Part shown: positions 31,230-39,537 of the stretch, piece by piece
Position numbering within the stretch: position 1 is the first letter of the stretch
How the letters are laid out: each line of letters starts with the position of its first letter
Origin: Streptomyces omiyaensis
GTDB taxonomy: Bacteria; Actinomycetota; Actinomycetes; Streptomycetales; Streptomycetaceae
DNA length: 45,191 nucleotides
Direction of reading: 5' to 3'
NCBI RefSeq assembly: GCF_014650895.1
Contig: NZ_BMVV01000040.1
Location: forward strand, 1 to 45,191
The notes under the pieces: generated by a model
Told to the model about the DNA's origin: nothing
The model's database searches: none
Seen by the model: the letters and a program-made list of their open reading frames with translations, nothing else
Position numbers and translations under genes: made by a program

Positions 31230-32179
31230 CGGCGCCCGGCCGCACCGAGGTCCTGCCCGTGATCCGGGTGCGCGATCTGGCCATGGCGTATGGCGACGTC
31301 GACGTCCTGCGCGGCGTCGAGCTGGACGTCCACCGCGGTGAGGTCTTCGCGCTGCTCGGACCCAACGGTGCGGGGAAGACCACCACCGTCGAGATCCTGG
31401 AAGGCTTCCGCAAGCGCTCCGGCGGGGAGGTGAGCGTCCTCGGGACGGACCCCGAGCGGGCCGGCGAGGCGTGGCGGGCCCGGATCGGCCTGGTCCTGCA
31501 GTCCTGGCGCGACCACCGCCGTTGGCGGGTCGTCGAACTGCTGACCCATTTCGCGGACTACTACCCGGATCCGCGCGACCCCGCCGAACTGCTCTCCCTG
31601 GTCGGCCTCACCGAGCAGGCCGGCCACCAGGTGGACCGGCTGTCCGGCGGCCAGCGCCGGCGCCTCGACGTCGCGCTCGGCATCATCGGCCGCCCCGAAC
31701 TCCTCTTCCTCGACGAGCCGACCACCGGATTCGACCCCCAGGCGCGGCACGAGTTCCACGTCCTGGTCGAACGGCTGGCCCGCGACGAAGGCGTCACCGT
31801 CCTGCTCACCACCCACGACCTGGCGGAGGCCGAACGACTCGCCGACCGTATCGCGATGCTGGTCGGCGGCCGGATCCGGGCCTGCGGCACGCCTGCGGAG
31901 CTGGCGCGGCGGGCCGCCGCCCAGGCCGAGGTCCGCTGGACGTCCGACGACGGCACGCCCCGCCGCGAACGCACCGCGGCCCCCTCGCAGCTGGTCTGGG
32001 AACTCCACCGGCACGCGGCCGGCCCGATCGCCGACCTGGAGGTCCGCCGCCCGACCCTGGAGGACACCTACCTGCACATGGTCCACCGGCCGGCCGACGG
32101 CGAGGGCGGCGGCGACGGCGCGGAGGGCATGGACACGGACGCGCGCCATGACGTGGGTCAGCAGGTACCGGCCACATGA
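31226..32179 (+). CDS. ABC transporter ATP-binding protein
   Basis: A 317-residue protein from the ATG at 31226, again overlapping the previous stop as ATGA. It has Walker A (LLGPNGAGKTTT), the ABC signature (RLSGGQRRRLDVAL), Walker B (ELLFLDEPTTG) and the switch histidine (LLTTHDLAEAE). The last 90 residues are the DUF4162-like extension of drug-export ATPases, ending VRRPTLEDTYLHMV. It pairs with the membrane permease encoded next, so it energises export of a drug, antibiotic or lipid across the cytoplasmic membrane. Confidence 0.94.
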   Translation: MTAPGRTEVLPVIRVRDLAMAYGDVDVLRGVELDVHRGEVFALLGPNGAGKTTTVEILEGFRKRSGGEVSVLGTDPERAGEAWRARIGLVLQSWRDHRRWRVVELLTHFADYYPDPRDPAELLSLVGLTEQAGHQVDRLSGGQRRRLDVALGIIGRPELLFLDEPTTGFDPQARHEFHVLVERLARDEGVTVLLTTHDLAEAERLADRIAMLVGGRIRACGTPAELARRAAAQAEVRWTSDDGTPRRERTAAPSQLVWELHRHAAGPIADLEVRRPTLEDTYLHMVHRPADGEGGGDGAEGMDTDARHDVGQQVPAT

Positions 32180-32190
32180 GGGGGACACCC

Positions 32191-33051
32191 ATGACGCACA
32201 CGACGAACAGCCGGCGAGCCGGGCTTCGACGCGGCGGAATCGAGCTGCGGCACCTCCTGGGCAACGCCAAGGAGGTGACCGGCCACCTGACCAACGTCGC
32301 CGTGGCACTGCTCGTCGCCGCCTACCTCGGCGACGACGTGCCCGGCACCCAGACCCCGATGACCCATCTGGTGCTGGCGGGCTTCGCCGCCTACCTGCTG
32401 TTCCAGGTCGGGCTGATCAACCTCCCGCAGATCCTCGTCACCGAGCGGGAGGAAGGCACCCTGCTGCGGCTGCGGGCCACACCCGGCGGCATCACCGCCT
32501 ACCTCATCGCCAAGTGCCTGCTGGTGGTCGTCCTCGCAGTCGGCACCCTGGCCCTGCTCCTGACCGCCGGAGCACTGCTGGTCGACGGACCACTGCCGCA
32601 CGGACCGGGCGACTGGCTGACGCTGCTGTGGGTCACCGCACTCGGGCTGCTCGCCGTCGTACCGCTCGGCGCGGCCATAGGCGCCGTACTGCCCAACCCC
32701 CGCGAGGCCCTGGCCCTGATCATGCTGCCGACGATGGGACTGCTGCTCACCTCCGGAGCGGTCTTCCCGATCACCGCGCTGCCCGTGCCGGTCCAGCAGG
32801 TGGCGTCGTTCTTTCCGCTCAAGTGGATGGCGCAGGGGCTGCGTTCGGCCCTGCTCCCGGACTCTGCGCAGACCGCCGAGCCGGCCGGCTCCTGGGAACT
32901 GCCCATGGTCGTCCTGGTCCTCACCACCTGGGCGGTCCTCGGCTTCCTCCTCGCGGTACCGCTCCTGCGGCGCGCCGCCCGCCGCGAGTCCGGCTCACGA
33001 CTGACCGCCCGCCAACGCAAGGCAGCACAGAGCGGCGCACCGGTCGCGTAG
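32191..33051 (+). CDS. ABC-2 type transporter permease
   Basis: A 286-residue protein; the ATG at 32191 has GAGGGGG 6 nt upstream, while the ATG at 32176 overlaps the ATPase stop, and either is possible. About six membrane spans follow a 45-residue N-terminus. The ABC-2 features include LINLPQILVTEREEGTLLRLRATPGG (the coupling helix region) and MLPTMGLLLTSGAVFPITALP (the conserved loop of ABC2 permeases). It forms the channel of an exporter with the preceding ATPase and is the last gene of the operon. Confidence 0.92.
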   Translation: MTHTTNSRRAGLRRGGIELRHLLGNAKEVTGHLTNVAVALLVAAYLGDDVPGTQTPMTHLVLAGFAAYLLFQVGLINLPQILVTEREEGTLLRLRATPGGITAYLIAKCLLVVVLAVGTLALLLTAGALLVDGPLPHGPGDWLTLLWVTALGLLAVVPLGAAIGAVLPNPREALALIMLPTMGLLLTSGAVFPITALPVPVQQVASFFPLKWMAQGLRSALLPDSAQTAEPAGSWELPMVVLVLTTWAVLGFLLAVPLLRRAARRESGSRLTARQRKAAQSGAPVA

Positions 33052-33393
33052 ACGGCCTCGCGACCACCCGCCGACCGGGCAACGCCGGCGCAGAAGTGAC
33101 CGCTCCCGTCCCGCCCGGGTGCGCCTTCCGTTCGTCCCCGGGTGCTCGCGGTGTCCGGCACGGTCCGGCGTTCGGTCGGGGTTCGTCCGCCGTCACGGAC
33201 ACCCGTCCGCAGCCTTCTCGGCGTTCTTGCGGACGAGGCGGAGGTCGCGGGTGCCGCTCACGGGCGTGAGGGGCCGGGCAGTCGTGGCGGGAGCCGAGCG
33301 CGGCCTGCTTGGAGTCTCCGGCAGAGGGCAGGCGCACGGATAGCAGGCCGCCGGGACCGGCCGCGCGGTCGATCGAAGCTCGGGAGGCACAAC
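33052..33393. other. Intergenic region, no gene seen
   Basis: 342 bp between the permease and CBS genes. No recognisable gene; only the ribosome site GGGAGG (33382-33387) of the CBS gene stands out. Confidence 0.4.
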
Positions 33394-33807
33394 GTGACTA
33401 CCGCACGCGAGATCATGACGCCGGACGCCACGTGCATCGGGGCCGCCGACAGCATCCTGGACGCGGCGAAGAAGATGGCGAGCCTCGGCGTGGGCGCCCT
33501 GCCGATCTGCGGGAGTGACCAGCTGCTCAAGGGCATGCTCACCGACCGCGACATCGTCGTGAAGGTCCTCGCCGCCGGGAAGGACCCCGCCACCTGTACG
33601 GCCGGCGAGTTCGCCCAGGGGGAGACGGTCACCATCGGGGCCGACGACGACGCGGCCGAGATCCTTCGGACCATGACCGAGCACAAGGTCCGCCGCCTGC
33701 CCGTGATCGACGGCCACACCCTCGTCGGTGTCGTCGCCCAGGCTGACGTGGCCCGGGCCCTGCCCGACCCGCAGGTCGGCGAACTCCTCGAAGCCCTTTC
33801 CCGCTAA
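33394..33807 (+). CDS. CBS domain-containing protein
   Basis: A 137-residue protein from the GTG at 33394, with GGGAGG 6 nt upstream. It consists of two CBS motifs forming one Bateman module: AREIMTPDATCIGAADSILDAAKKM with GALPICGSDQLLKGMLTDRDIV, and VTIGADDDAAEILRTMTEHKVRRLPVIDGHTLVGVVAQADVA. Such stand-alone modules bind adenosine nucleotides and often act as stress-linked energy sensors in actinobacteria. No partner domain or operon neighbour is visible. Confidence 0.92.
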   Translation: MTTAREIMTPDATCIGAADSILDAAKKMASLGVGALPICGSDQLLKGMLTDRDIVVKVLAAGKDPATCTAGEFAQGETVTIGADDDAAEILRTMTEHKVRRLPVIDGHTLVGVVAQADVARALPDPQVGELLEALSR

Positions 33808-34093
33808 GGTCACCGGCTCGCCCGCCGACTCGGCACCTCTCCCGTGGGCCACGTGCTGCAGCCCGGCGGGGATCGTCGCGTGCGCGGAGCGCCGTGCACG
33901 CGAGCCGGCCGCACCCGCGGGGTTGTGGCCGGCTGGATGCCCGGAGGGATCCGGCCGTCGGGCGTGCGCGGCGCACGGTCCCAGCCGGTCGAGCCCCGTT
34001 GTCGCCCCCGGCTGCGGGGCGTGGTCGCGGCCGCTGTCCGTGCGTCGGCCACCTCCTCGCCGGTGACCACGACACGTGTGAGGGGCACTGCCG

Positions 34094-35116
34094 TCACTCG
34101 GGACGCGAGTGCAGGAGGTGCCGGACGGCACGTTCGACACCTCCGTGCGTGGCCGGCCGACCGAGGACGCCGTCCTCGCCCAACGCGTCGAGTGCGCCCG
34201 CGATGGTCTCGCCCTGTTCGTACAGCTCGATGACCCGGGGATCGATGTAGGACGCCCGGCACACTGCGGGCGTGTTCCCCAGGTACTCGCTCACCTCGCG
34301 CACGGCGCGTGCGACGGCCTTGCCGCGTTGGGGGCGGGAGGAGTCGCTGGTGCGAGCGGAGACGGCCAGAGCGACCGCGGCCAGGACGGTCGCGTACCAG
34401 GTCCTGAAGTCCTTGGCCGTCACGTCCTGCCCCGACCGCTCGCGCAGATAGGCGTTGAGGTCCTCGGCGTGGACCTCGTGCCACGCCCGGTGCTCCCAGT
34501 ACGCGAACAGCCTCGGCCCGTCGTCGCTGCGCCGCAGGAGTGCCCGGACGACCGCGTAGGCCTGCTCGTCGACGAGGGAGCGGGTTACCTCTTTGCCTGA
34601 TTTGGCGGGAAAGCAGAGGCGGATTTCGCCGCTGCGGCAGGTGGCGTGCTCGCGCAGGAGGGTCGTGAGCCCGAAGCTCCCGTTGTCGCGGGCGTAGCGC
34701 TCGCCGCCGACGCGCAGGAAACCGAGATCCAGGAGACGGATCAGGCAGGCCAGGACGCGGGTGCGGGTCAGGCCGTGTCCGGTGAGGTCCCGCGCCACGC
34801 CTTTGCGCAGGCGGGGAAGCGCACGGGCCACGCGCTGGACGTGCTCGTGTTTGGCGGCGTCCTGCTGGGCCCGGAAGGCGGCGTGGTAGAGATACTGGCG
34901 CCGCCCGGCGGCGTCCGTACCGACCGCCTGGATGTGGCCGTTCGGCCGGGGGCATATCCAGACGTCCTGCCAGGCCGGGGGGATCACGAGGGCGCGGACC
35001 CGCTCGCGGTCCGCCGCGGACAGGGCGTGTCCGTCGGTACCCAGGTAGCGGAACCCCCGTCCGTGGCGCACGCGACGCCACCCTGGCCGACTGGGGTCGC
35101 TGGTCCGCAGCCGCAC
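34094..35116 (-). CDS. DNA topoisomerase IB
   Basis: A 340-residue protein from the GTG at 35116, 2 nt after the stop of the preceding gene, with GAGGA upstream. It matches the compact bacterial/poxvirus-like type IB enzymes: GFRYLGTDGHALSAADRERV and VIPPAWQDVWICPRPNGHIQAVGTDAAGRRQY in the N-terminal domain. The catalytic domain carries KEVTRSL, KDFRTWYAT and the active-site Tyr (about residue 290) in ASYIDPRV. It relaxes supercoiled DNA by transient 3'-phosphotyrosine linkage. It is the third gene of a minus-strand operon with a small Cys protein and a helical hypothetical protein. Confidence 0.92.
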   Translation of the reverse strand: MRLRTSDPSRPGWRRVRHGRGFRYLGTDGHALSAADRERVRALVIPPAWQDVWICPRPNGHIQAVGTDAAGRRQYLYHAAFRAQQDAAKHEHVQRVARALPRLRKGVARDLTGHGLTRTRVLACLIRLLDLGFLRVGGERYARDNGSFGLTTLLREHATCRSGEIRLCFPAKSGKEVTRSLVDEQAYAVVRALLRRSDDGPRLFAYWEHRAWHEVHAEDLNAYLRERSGQDVTAKDFRTWYATVLAAVALAVSARTSDSSRPQRGKAVARAVREVSEYLGNTPAVCRASYIDPRVIELYEQGETIAGALDALGEDGVLGRPATHGGVERAVRHLLHSRPE

Positions 35117-35118
35117 CG

Positions 35119-35310
35119 TCAGTCCTCGTCAGGGTGAGCCCGGGTACGAAGGGTCCAGGACTGGCCCGGGCAGTCGTAGGGCAGTGGCGGGAACCGGTGC
35201 CCGCGCACGTCGGTGCTCTTGCTCCACTGGTGCTCCTTCCCGCAGTCGCACGCGTAGATGCCGCTTTGCGGCACGACCTCACCAGGTTTCCACTCTTCTG
35301 TCTGTTTCAT
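35119..35310 (-). CDS. Small Cys-rich protein, YjzC-like
   Basis: A 63-residue protein from the ATG at 35310, which overlaps the upstream gene's stop as ATGA. The start KPGEVVPQSGIYACDCGKEH resembles small YjzC-type proteins (FKPGE-AP--G-Y). Two cysteines in CDC, plus a Cys in YDCPGQSW and His residues, could hold a metal ion. The topoisomerase follows 2 nt after its stop. The function is unknown, but its place between two genes of a compact operon supports it as a real gene. Confidence 0.75.
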   Translation of the reverse strand: MKQTEEWKPGEVVPQSGIYACDCGKEHQWSKSTDVRGHRFPPLPYDCPGQSWTLRTRAHPDED

Positions 35311-35957
35311 ACCGGGCCTCTACCCCCGTACCCGCCCGCACACCTGGAAGGGGCGAGCGACGAATGCGCGCGAAACCGCACGCCCCACCCTTTCGGTCGA
35401 TGCGCCGCTGCCCGCAGCTGGTGTCGACCTCCGGTTCCGTCCGACGCGAACGCGGTGGTCGCCGCGCCGTGGCACAGGCCCTCCAGGACGCGGATCTGCT
35501 GTTCCGCGCGTCCCACCAGGTGGCGCATGACGTCCTGGTCGACGCGGTCGTCCGTCCGTGCCACGGAGTGGAGGGTGCGCCACCACGCGAGCTTGCCTTC
35601 CACGCTCAGGCGGAGTGCCTCCAGTTCCAGCAGGTCGCTCAGCGGTGAGCGCCGCAGCAGCCGGCCGTTGGGCTTGATGCGCGCGGTCTTCTCGGCGAGC
35701 CTGAAGATCAGCGTCTTGGTCCGCCTCACCGGCACGTCGAGGGCTCGCATCACCTCGCGCAGGCTCTCACGGTCCTCCGCGATCTCGGTGGCCAGTTCTG
35801 CCAGGCGCGGTCCGGAGGGCCGGGAGCGGTGGCTGCGGCTCACACGGCGGGCCAGTGCGGCACCACCGGCGGCGCCCGCGAGGTGATCGTTGAGGTACAC
35901 GGCCAGGAGGCGTCGAGGGTCGGGCGAAGAGGGCGCCGGACGGCTCCGGGATTCCAT
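35307..35957 (-). CDS. Conserved helical hypothetical protein
   Basis: A 216-residue protein from the ATG at 35957, with GGAG 7 nt upstream. The N-terminal part reads RRLLAVYLNDHLAGAAGGAALARRVSRSH, then EIAEDRESLREVMRALDVPVRR, KPNGRLLRRSPLSDLLELEALRLSVEGKLAWW and a run of heptad-like helices. This pattern is common among uncharacterised actinobacterial proteins and looks like a four-helix, ferritin-like bundle, but I see no clear metal site. The C-terminal 45 residues are low-complexity. It heads the operon with the small Cys protein and topoisomerase IB. Confidence 0.75.
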   Translation of the reverse strand: MESRSRPAPSSPDPRRLLAVYLNDHLAGAAGGAALARRVSRSHRSRPSGPRLAELATEIAEDRESLREVMRALDVPVRRTKTLIFRLAEKTARIKPNGRLLRRSPLSDLLELEALRLSVEGKLAWWRTLHSVARTDDRVDQDVMRHLVGRAEQQIRVLEGLCHGAATTAFASDGTGGRHQLRAAAHRPKGWGVRFRAHSSLAPSRCAGGYGGRGPV

Positions 35958-36069
35958 GTCGGCTCCGATCGATTCGCCTGAGGCCGGCACGCGCTGAGAC
36001 CTCTGCCCACCTGCTGTGCCCGGCGCTTGCCCCCGCCGGGCACGGCAGAACACACGGCCGAAGGGCTGA

Positions 36070-37200
36070 GGGGGTTCGTCCGCCTCGTTGCCGCGGCGGG
36101 ATCAGCGGCGGTGGGGCGGGTGTTATCTGCGGGGGCTGGTGCCGGACGCCCGGCGGAAGTCGGTCCGGCCGATGGCCGAGCGGCTGCCGGACGGGAACAC
36201 GCAGGCCCCGCAACAGTTCGTGAACCAGTCGCCGTGGGATCCGCTGCCGGTGCGGCGGCGGATCGCCGAACGGCTGAGCGAGGCGATCACGCCGGAGGTG
36301 TGGGTGAACGACGACGTGTCGTTCCCCCAGTGCGGCACCGCTTCGGTCGGGGTGGCCCGGCGGTACTGCGGAGCCCTCGGGAAACGGGCGAACTGCCAGG
36401 TCGCGGTCAGTGTCCACGCCGCCACCGACGCTGCGTCCCGTCCGTTGGACTGGCAGTTGTATCTGCCGAGGGAGTGGACGGACGAGCCGGACCGCTGCCG
36501 CAGGGCCGGAGTGCCGGACGAAGCCGTTGCCCGTCGGGAGAAGCGGCGCCTGGCACTCGGCATGCCGGGCACGCTCGCCGGCTGGGAACTGGAGGCGCCG
36601 GTGGTGGTCGCCGACGCGGGCTACGGCGTCAGCACCCCCTTCCGGACCGGCCTGGAGGAGCGCGGACGGTCCTACGTCCTGGCGCTGAACGGCAAGGAAG
36701 TCGCCCATGCCGGACAGGCCGAGCCGCACCGGCCCGCCTATGGCGGGCTCGGACCGCCGGCCCTGACGGTCCGGCCGGCGGGCAAGCAGTCCCTGGCCGC
36801 AGCCCAGACCGCGGGCGGCGGCCGCAACCGGTGGGACGGCATCCTGCCCGCCCGGACCCTCCTGGCCGAGTGGCCGCACGGCCAGGACGCCCCGACGGGC
36901 CACTGGATATCGAACCTGCCCGCCACCGTCCCGGTCGCCGACCTGGTTCGCTGGGTGAAGATGCGGTGGCGGATCGAGCACGACTACCGCGAGCTCAAGC
37001 ACGGCCTGGGCCTGGACCACTTCGAGGGCCGGACCCGGCGCGGCTGGCACCACCACGCCACCCTCGTCACCGCCGCCCAGGCCTTCCTCGCCCTGCGGCG
37101 GCTCGACCCCAAAGCCCACACGCCGACCTGACCCTCTGCCAGGTCCTCGACGCCCTTCAGGACCTGCTGAGGTGCTGGACCGGCACCTGTGCGACGTGCG
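36070..37200 (+). mobile_element. IS701-family transposase, truncated and frameshifted
   Basis: From 36088 the frame reads DQRRWGGCYLRGL, KSVRPMAERLPDGN and APQQFVNQSPWDPLPVRRR, then WVNDDVSFPQCGTASVGVAR (first catalytic Asp), VVVADAGYGVSTPFR (second) and RIEHDYRELKHGLGLDHFEGR (Glu). These are the IS701 DDE signatures, and the Asp/Asp/Glu are present. The N-terminus lacks the usual first residues. Near 37115 one base is missing: the frame ends LDPKAHTPT while the expected C-terminus (HADLTLCQVLDALQDLL) continues in the next frame. It is probably inactive. No clear terminal repeats were found. Confidence 0.82.
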
Positions 37201-37237
37201 GCCGAGATCTGTCAGTACGGACGGGTACTCGTCATGG

Positions 37238-37516
37238 CTACAGGTACTCCACCCGAAGATCCGGCCGATGGAGCTCGCGGTATCGATCAAGGCTATCGGC
37301 CAACATCACCGCCCCATCCGGGACACGTTCCGCCAACGGCTTCCAACCCGCGAAACGCACATGCTCGGGGATGAGGACAAGGCCACTGACGGCGTCCCAG
37401 AAGGCAGGCCAGTTCCGACCGTGGAAGTCCGGAAAGTCGAACTCTCGCTGGAGCAGTCGGTGCAGCTCGTCCTCACTTGCGACTGAAGCTACGTCGATGA
37501 TCACCATGGCCCGCAT
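37238..37516 (-). CDS. Barstar-family protein
   Basis: A 92-residue protein from the ATG at 37516, with GAAGGG 8 nt upstream; an ATG at 37507 is an alternative. The barstar fold is recognisable: VIIDVASVASEDELHRLLQ, then FDFPDFHGRNWPAFWDAVSGL and a C-terminal half ending in DSLDRYRELHRPD. Barstars bind and inhibit secreted ribonucleases such as barnase. No barnase-like gene lies nearby, and the gene sits directly beside an IS701 remnant, so it may protect against RNases of other strains or be a leftover of a lost pair. Confidence 0.85.
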   Translation of the reverse strand: MRAMVIIDVASVASEDELHRLLQREFDFPDFHGRNWPAFWDAVSGLVLIPEHVRFAGWKPLAERVPDGAVMLADSLDRYRELHRPDLRVEYL

Positions 37517-37565
37517 CCCAGGCGCCCTTCGCAACCTCACGGACAGCAGACCTGACGAAGCACTC

Positions 37566-38555
37566 CTAGGGCTCGCGGGGCGCCGGCTCGCCCTTCGCTC
37601 CGGCCGGGGGCGCCGGAAGCTCGGGCCCCGTGCCGGCCCGGGCCTTTCCGGTCCGGACCGGAAAGGCCCGCCCCGATCGGGTCCGGCCGGTTTTGGCCCC
37701 ACGCCGTCCGGGGACGGACACGACGAGCAGACCGAGCAGCAGGAGCGCCGCGCCGGCCGCGGCGAGCGGCCCCGGCCGCTCGCCGATGACCACCACGCCG
37801 AGCACCGTCGCGACCAGCGGCTCGGTCAGGCTCAGCGTTCCCGTCGTCGCGGCGCTCAGCCTGCCGACCCCGCGGGTGAACAGCAGATAGCCGAGGGCGG
37901 TCGTCGCCAGCCCGAGCCAGGCGACGAGCGCGAGGGAGCGCCCCCCGGTCAGACCCTCCGGCGCCACCCACAGGTACGGAGACACCAGCAGCCCCGCGAG
38001 CAGGACGCTCACCGGGGCCGCCGTACCGAGATCGGCGCCGAGCGCACCCAGCTCCTTCGTCACGGCGATGTAGACGCCGAAGCTCGCCCCGGCCGCCACC
38101 CCGAACAGCACGCCCGGCAGATCCGCGCGGGCCCCGCTGCCGGGCAGGAGCAACAACCCGATGCCGGTCACGGCGCAGGCCGTCCCCGCCGTCCAGGAGC
38201 GGCCGGTCCGCTCGCCGGAGAGGACCCGGGCGCAGATCCCGCTGACCACGGGCACGGTCCCGAACGCCACGGCCGTCGCCAGGGCCGCCCCGCTGCGCTC
38301 GACCGCCTGGAGGAAGCAGACCTGGAACGCCGCCGTGACCAGCACGCTCAACCCGAGCCACCGCCCCACCGACGGCCGCCGCAGCGAGCGCAGTCCCGCC
38401 GTCCGCACCGTCACCAGGCTGAGGACCACCCCGCCCAGCAGCATGCGCGCGGCTCCCAGAGCCACGGGATGCACCCCGGCATCGGCCCAGAGCTGTGCGG
38501 GACCGACCGTTCCCCACAGCACGGCCGCCGTCAGCACGGACGCCACTGCTCCCAC
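37566..38555 (-). CDS. EamA-family drug/metabolite exporter
   Basis: A 329-residue protein from the GTG at 38555, with AAGGAG 7 nt upstream; an in-frame start at 38639 is less likely. Two EamA repeats of five membrane spans are visible: VLTAAVLWGTVGPAQLW through the first half, then GVLFGVAAGASFGVYIAVTKEL to LSLTEPLVATVLGVVVIGERPG in the second. Both repeats keep the conserved Glu/Pro motif near the end. It is a membrane exporter of amino acids or metabolites. The last 45 residues are a hydrophilic, Arg/Pro-rich tail encoded partly by a 32-bp palindrome. Confidence 0.92.
   Translation of the reverse strand: MGAVASVLTAAVLWGTVGPAQLWADAGVHPVALGAARMLLGGVVLSLVTVRTAGLRSLRRPSVGRWLGLSVLVTAAFQVCFLQAVERSGAALATAVAFGTVPVVSGICARVLSGERTGRSWTAGTACAVTGIGLLLLPGSGARADLPGVLFGVAAGASFGVYIAVTKELGALGADLGTAAPVSVLLAGLLVSPYLWVAPEGLTGGRSLALVAWLGLATTALGYLLFTRGVGRLSAATTGTLSLTEPLVATVLGVVVIGERPGPLAAAGAALLLLGLLVVSVPGRRGAKTGRTRSGRAFPVRTGKARAGTGPELPAPPAGAKGEPAPREP
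37639..37670. terminator. 32-bp perfect palindrome inside the EamA coding end
   Basis: Arms 37639-37654 and 37655-37670 are exact reverse complements with no spacer, centred on GGTCC-GGACC. It encodes part of the EamA tail (AFPVRTGKAR). It may act as a terminator that became part of the coding region after a lost stop codon. Confidence 0.5.
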
Positions 38556-38911
38556 GAAGATGCTCCTTCGGCCGCCTGCCGGACACGGCGAACGTATCGG
38601 CAGCGAACCCGGCAGCCCTAGTGGCCGAAAGACCGACAAGCAGAGGTTTTCTGACGATCCGTCCGTGTCTTCGCACCAACCCGGTCAGGGACGGCGGAGG
38701 AGTGGACAGGGGGATCGCCGGGAACCGAAGGAGGCCGCGCCCCTGGAGCGGCGGCCGGGGGACGCGACCCGGCCCGAGGGGTGGCCGCGCCCCCGCACGG
38801 GGCGCGGCCGCACCGAGGGGCGGATGTGGTGCGACGTACGAGCCGGGCGCGTCGGCAGCCGGCCGGAAGGCGTGCCGTGTCCGGCCGGGACCCCTTCGCC
38901 GTACGACCCGG
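38556..38911. other. Intergenic region upstream of the EamA gene
   Basis: About 356 bp with no recognised gene. It must contain the EamA promoter, but no clear boxes were found. Confidence 0.4.
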
Positions 38912-39181
38912 TCAGTCGGTCTGTTCCTGGGGCACCGGAGTTCCCGGACCGGCGGCCGGGCGGCCCTCGTCCCCCGCGTCGGCGTCCTCGTGCGGCTCGC
39001 CGCCGGTGCCGTCCCCGTCCTCGGATGCCCCCGCTCCGTCGGGCTTCTCGGACGGCGGGCTTTCGCCTCCGGCGCCCCGGATGTCGGGCGCCTCCGGGGT
39101 CGGCGGGGGCAGGTCGGGAGTGACGGCGTCCGGTGTCGTCGGGACGGGGTCGGGAAGCTCGGGCTCGGGAGTGCTGTCCAT
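38912..39181 (-). CDS. Small acidic, disordered protein
   Basis: An 89-residue protein from the ATG at 39181, with an excellent ribosome site (AAGGAGGA, 6 nt spacing). It is almost entirely Pro, Asp, Glu, Gly and Ala (DSTPEPELPDPVPTTPD at the start, then SEDGDGTGGEPHEDADAGDE). No hydrophobic core, Cys or membrane segment is present, so it should be intrinsically disordered. The strong ribosome site supports expression, although no family is known to me. Acidic proteins of this kind could act as stress-protectant or charge-buffering proteins, but that is only a guess. Confidence 0.6.
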   Translation of the reverse strand: MDSTPEPELPDPVPTTPDAVTPDLPPPTPEAPDIRGAGGESPPSEKPDGAGASEDGDGTGGEPHEDADAGDEGRPAAGPGTPVPQEQTD

Positions 39182-39537
39182 CGGATCCTCCTTGTTCGAT
39201 TCCCGCGGGCTCTCCTCGCGGCTGCCCTCTTCCGCGGCCCGCACTCCTGCGCCCGGGGGCACCACCGCGGTCCGGCACGGTCCGCGGGGGAGGGGGCCCA
39301 CCACTCCTCCCTGAGCGGGGGCGGCGGCCCTTCGGGCGCCGACCGGCCACGGCACCGGACGCCCCCGCGGCGTGGAGTGCGACGAGGCTCGCGCCACGGT
39401 CCGCCTCCAGGTCTGCCGGGGCGGCTGCTCCTCACCGCTGGGCAGCAGCGGGATCCGGGCGACGCCCGGAGGAGCGGAGGCCGCCCGCCCCGTACCCGTA
39501 CCGCTCGGCACCCGGTGCGCGGCGGGCGCGGGTCCGC
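39182..39537. other. Intergenic region, no gene seen
   Basis: About 356 bp between the AI-2E-type gene and the acidic protein gene, both on the minus strand. It presumably carries the acidic gene's promoter. No gene or strong repeat was seen. Confidence 0.4.

Noticed and set aside
37238..37702. The longer form of the barstar gene beginning at 37702
   Set aside because: The added N-terminus is antisense to the EamA tail and low-complexity; the start at 37516 has a ribosome site.
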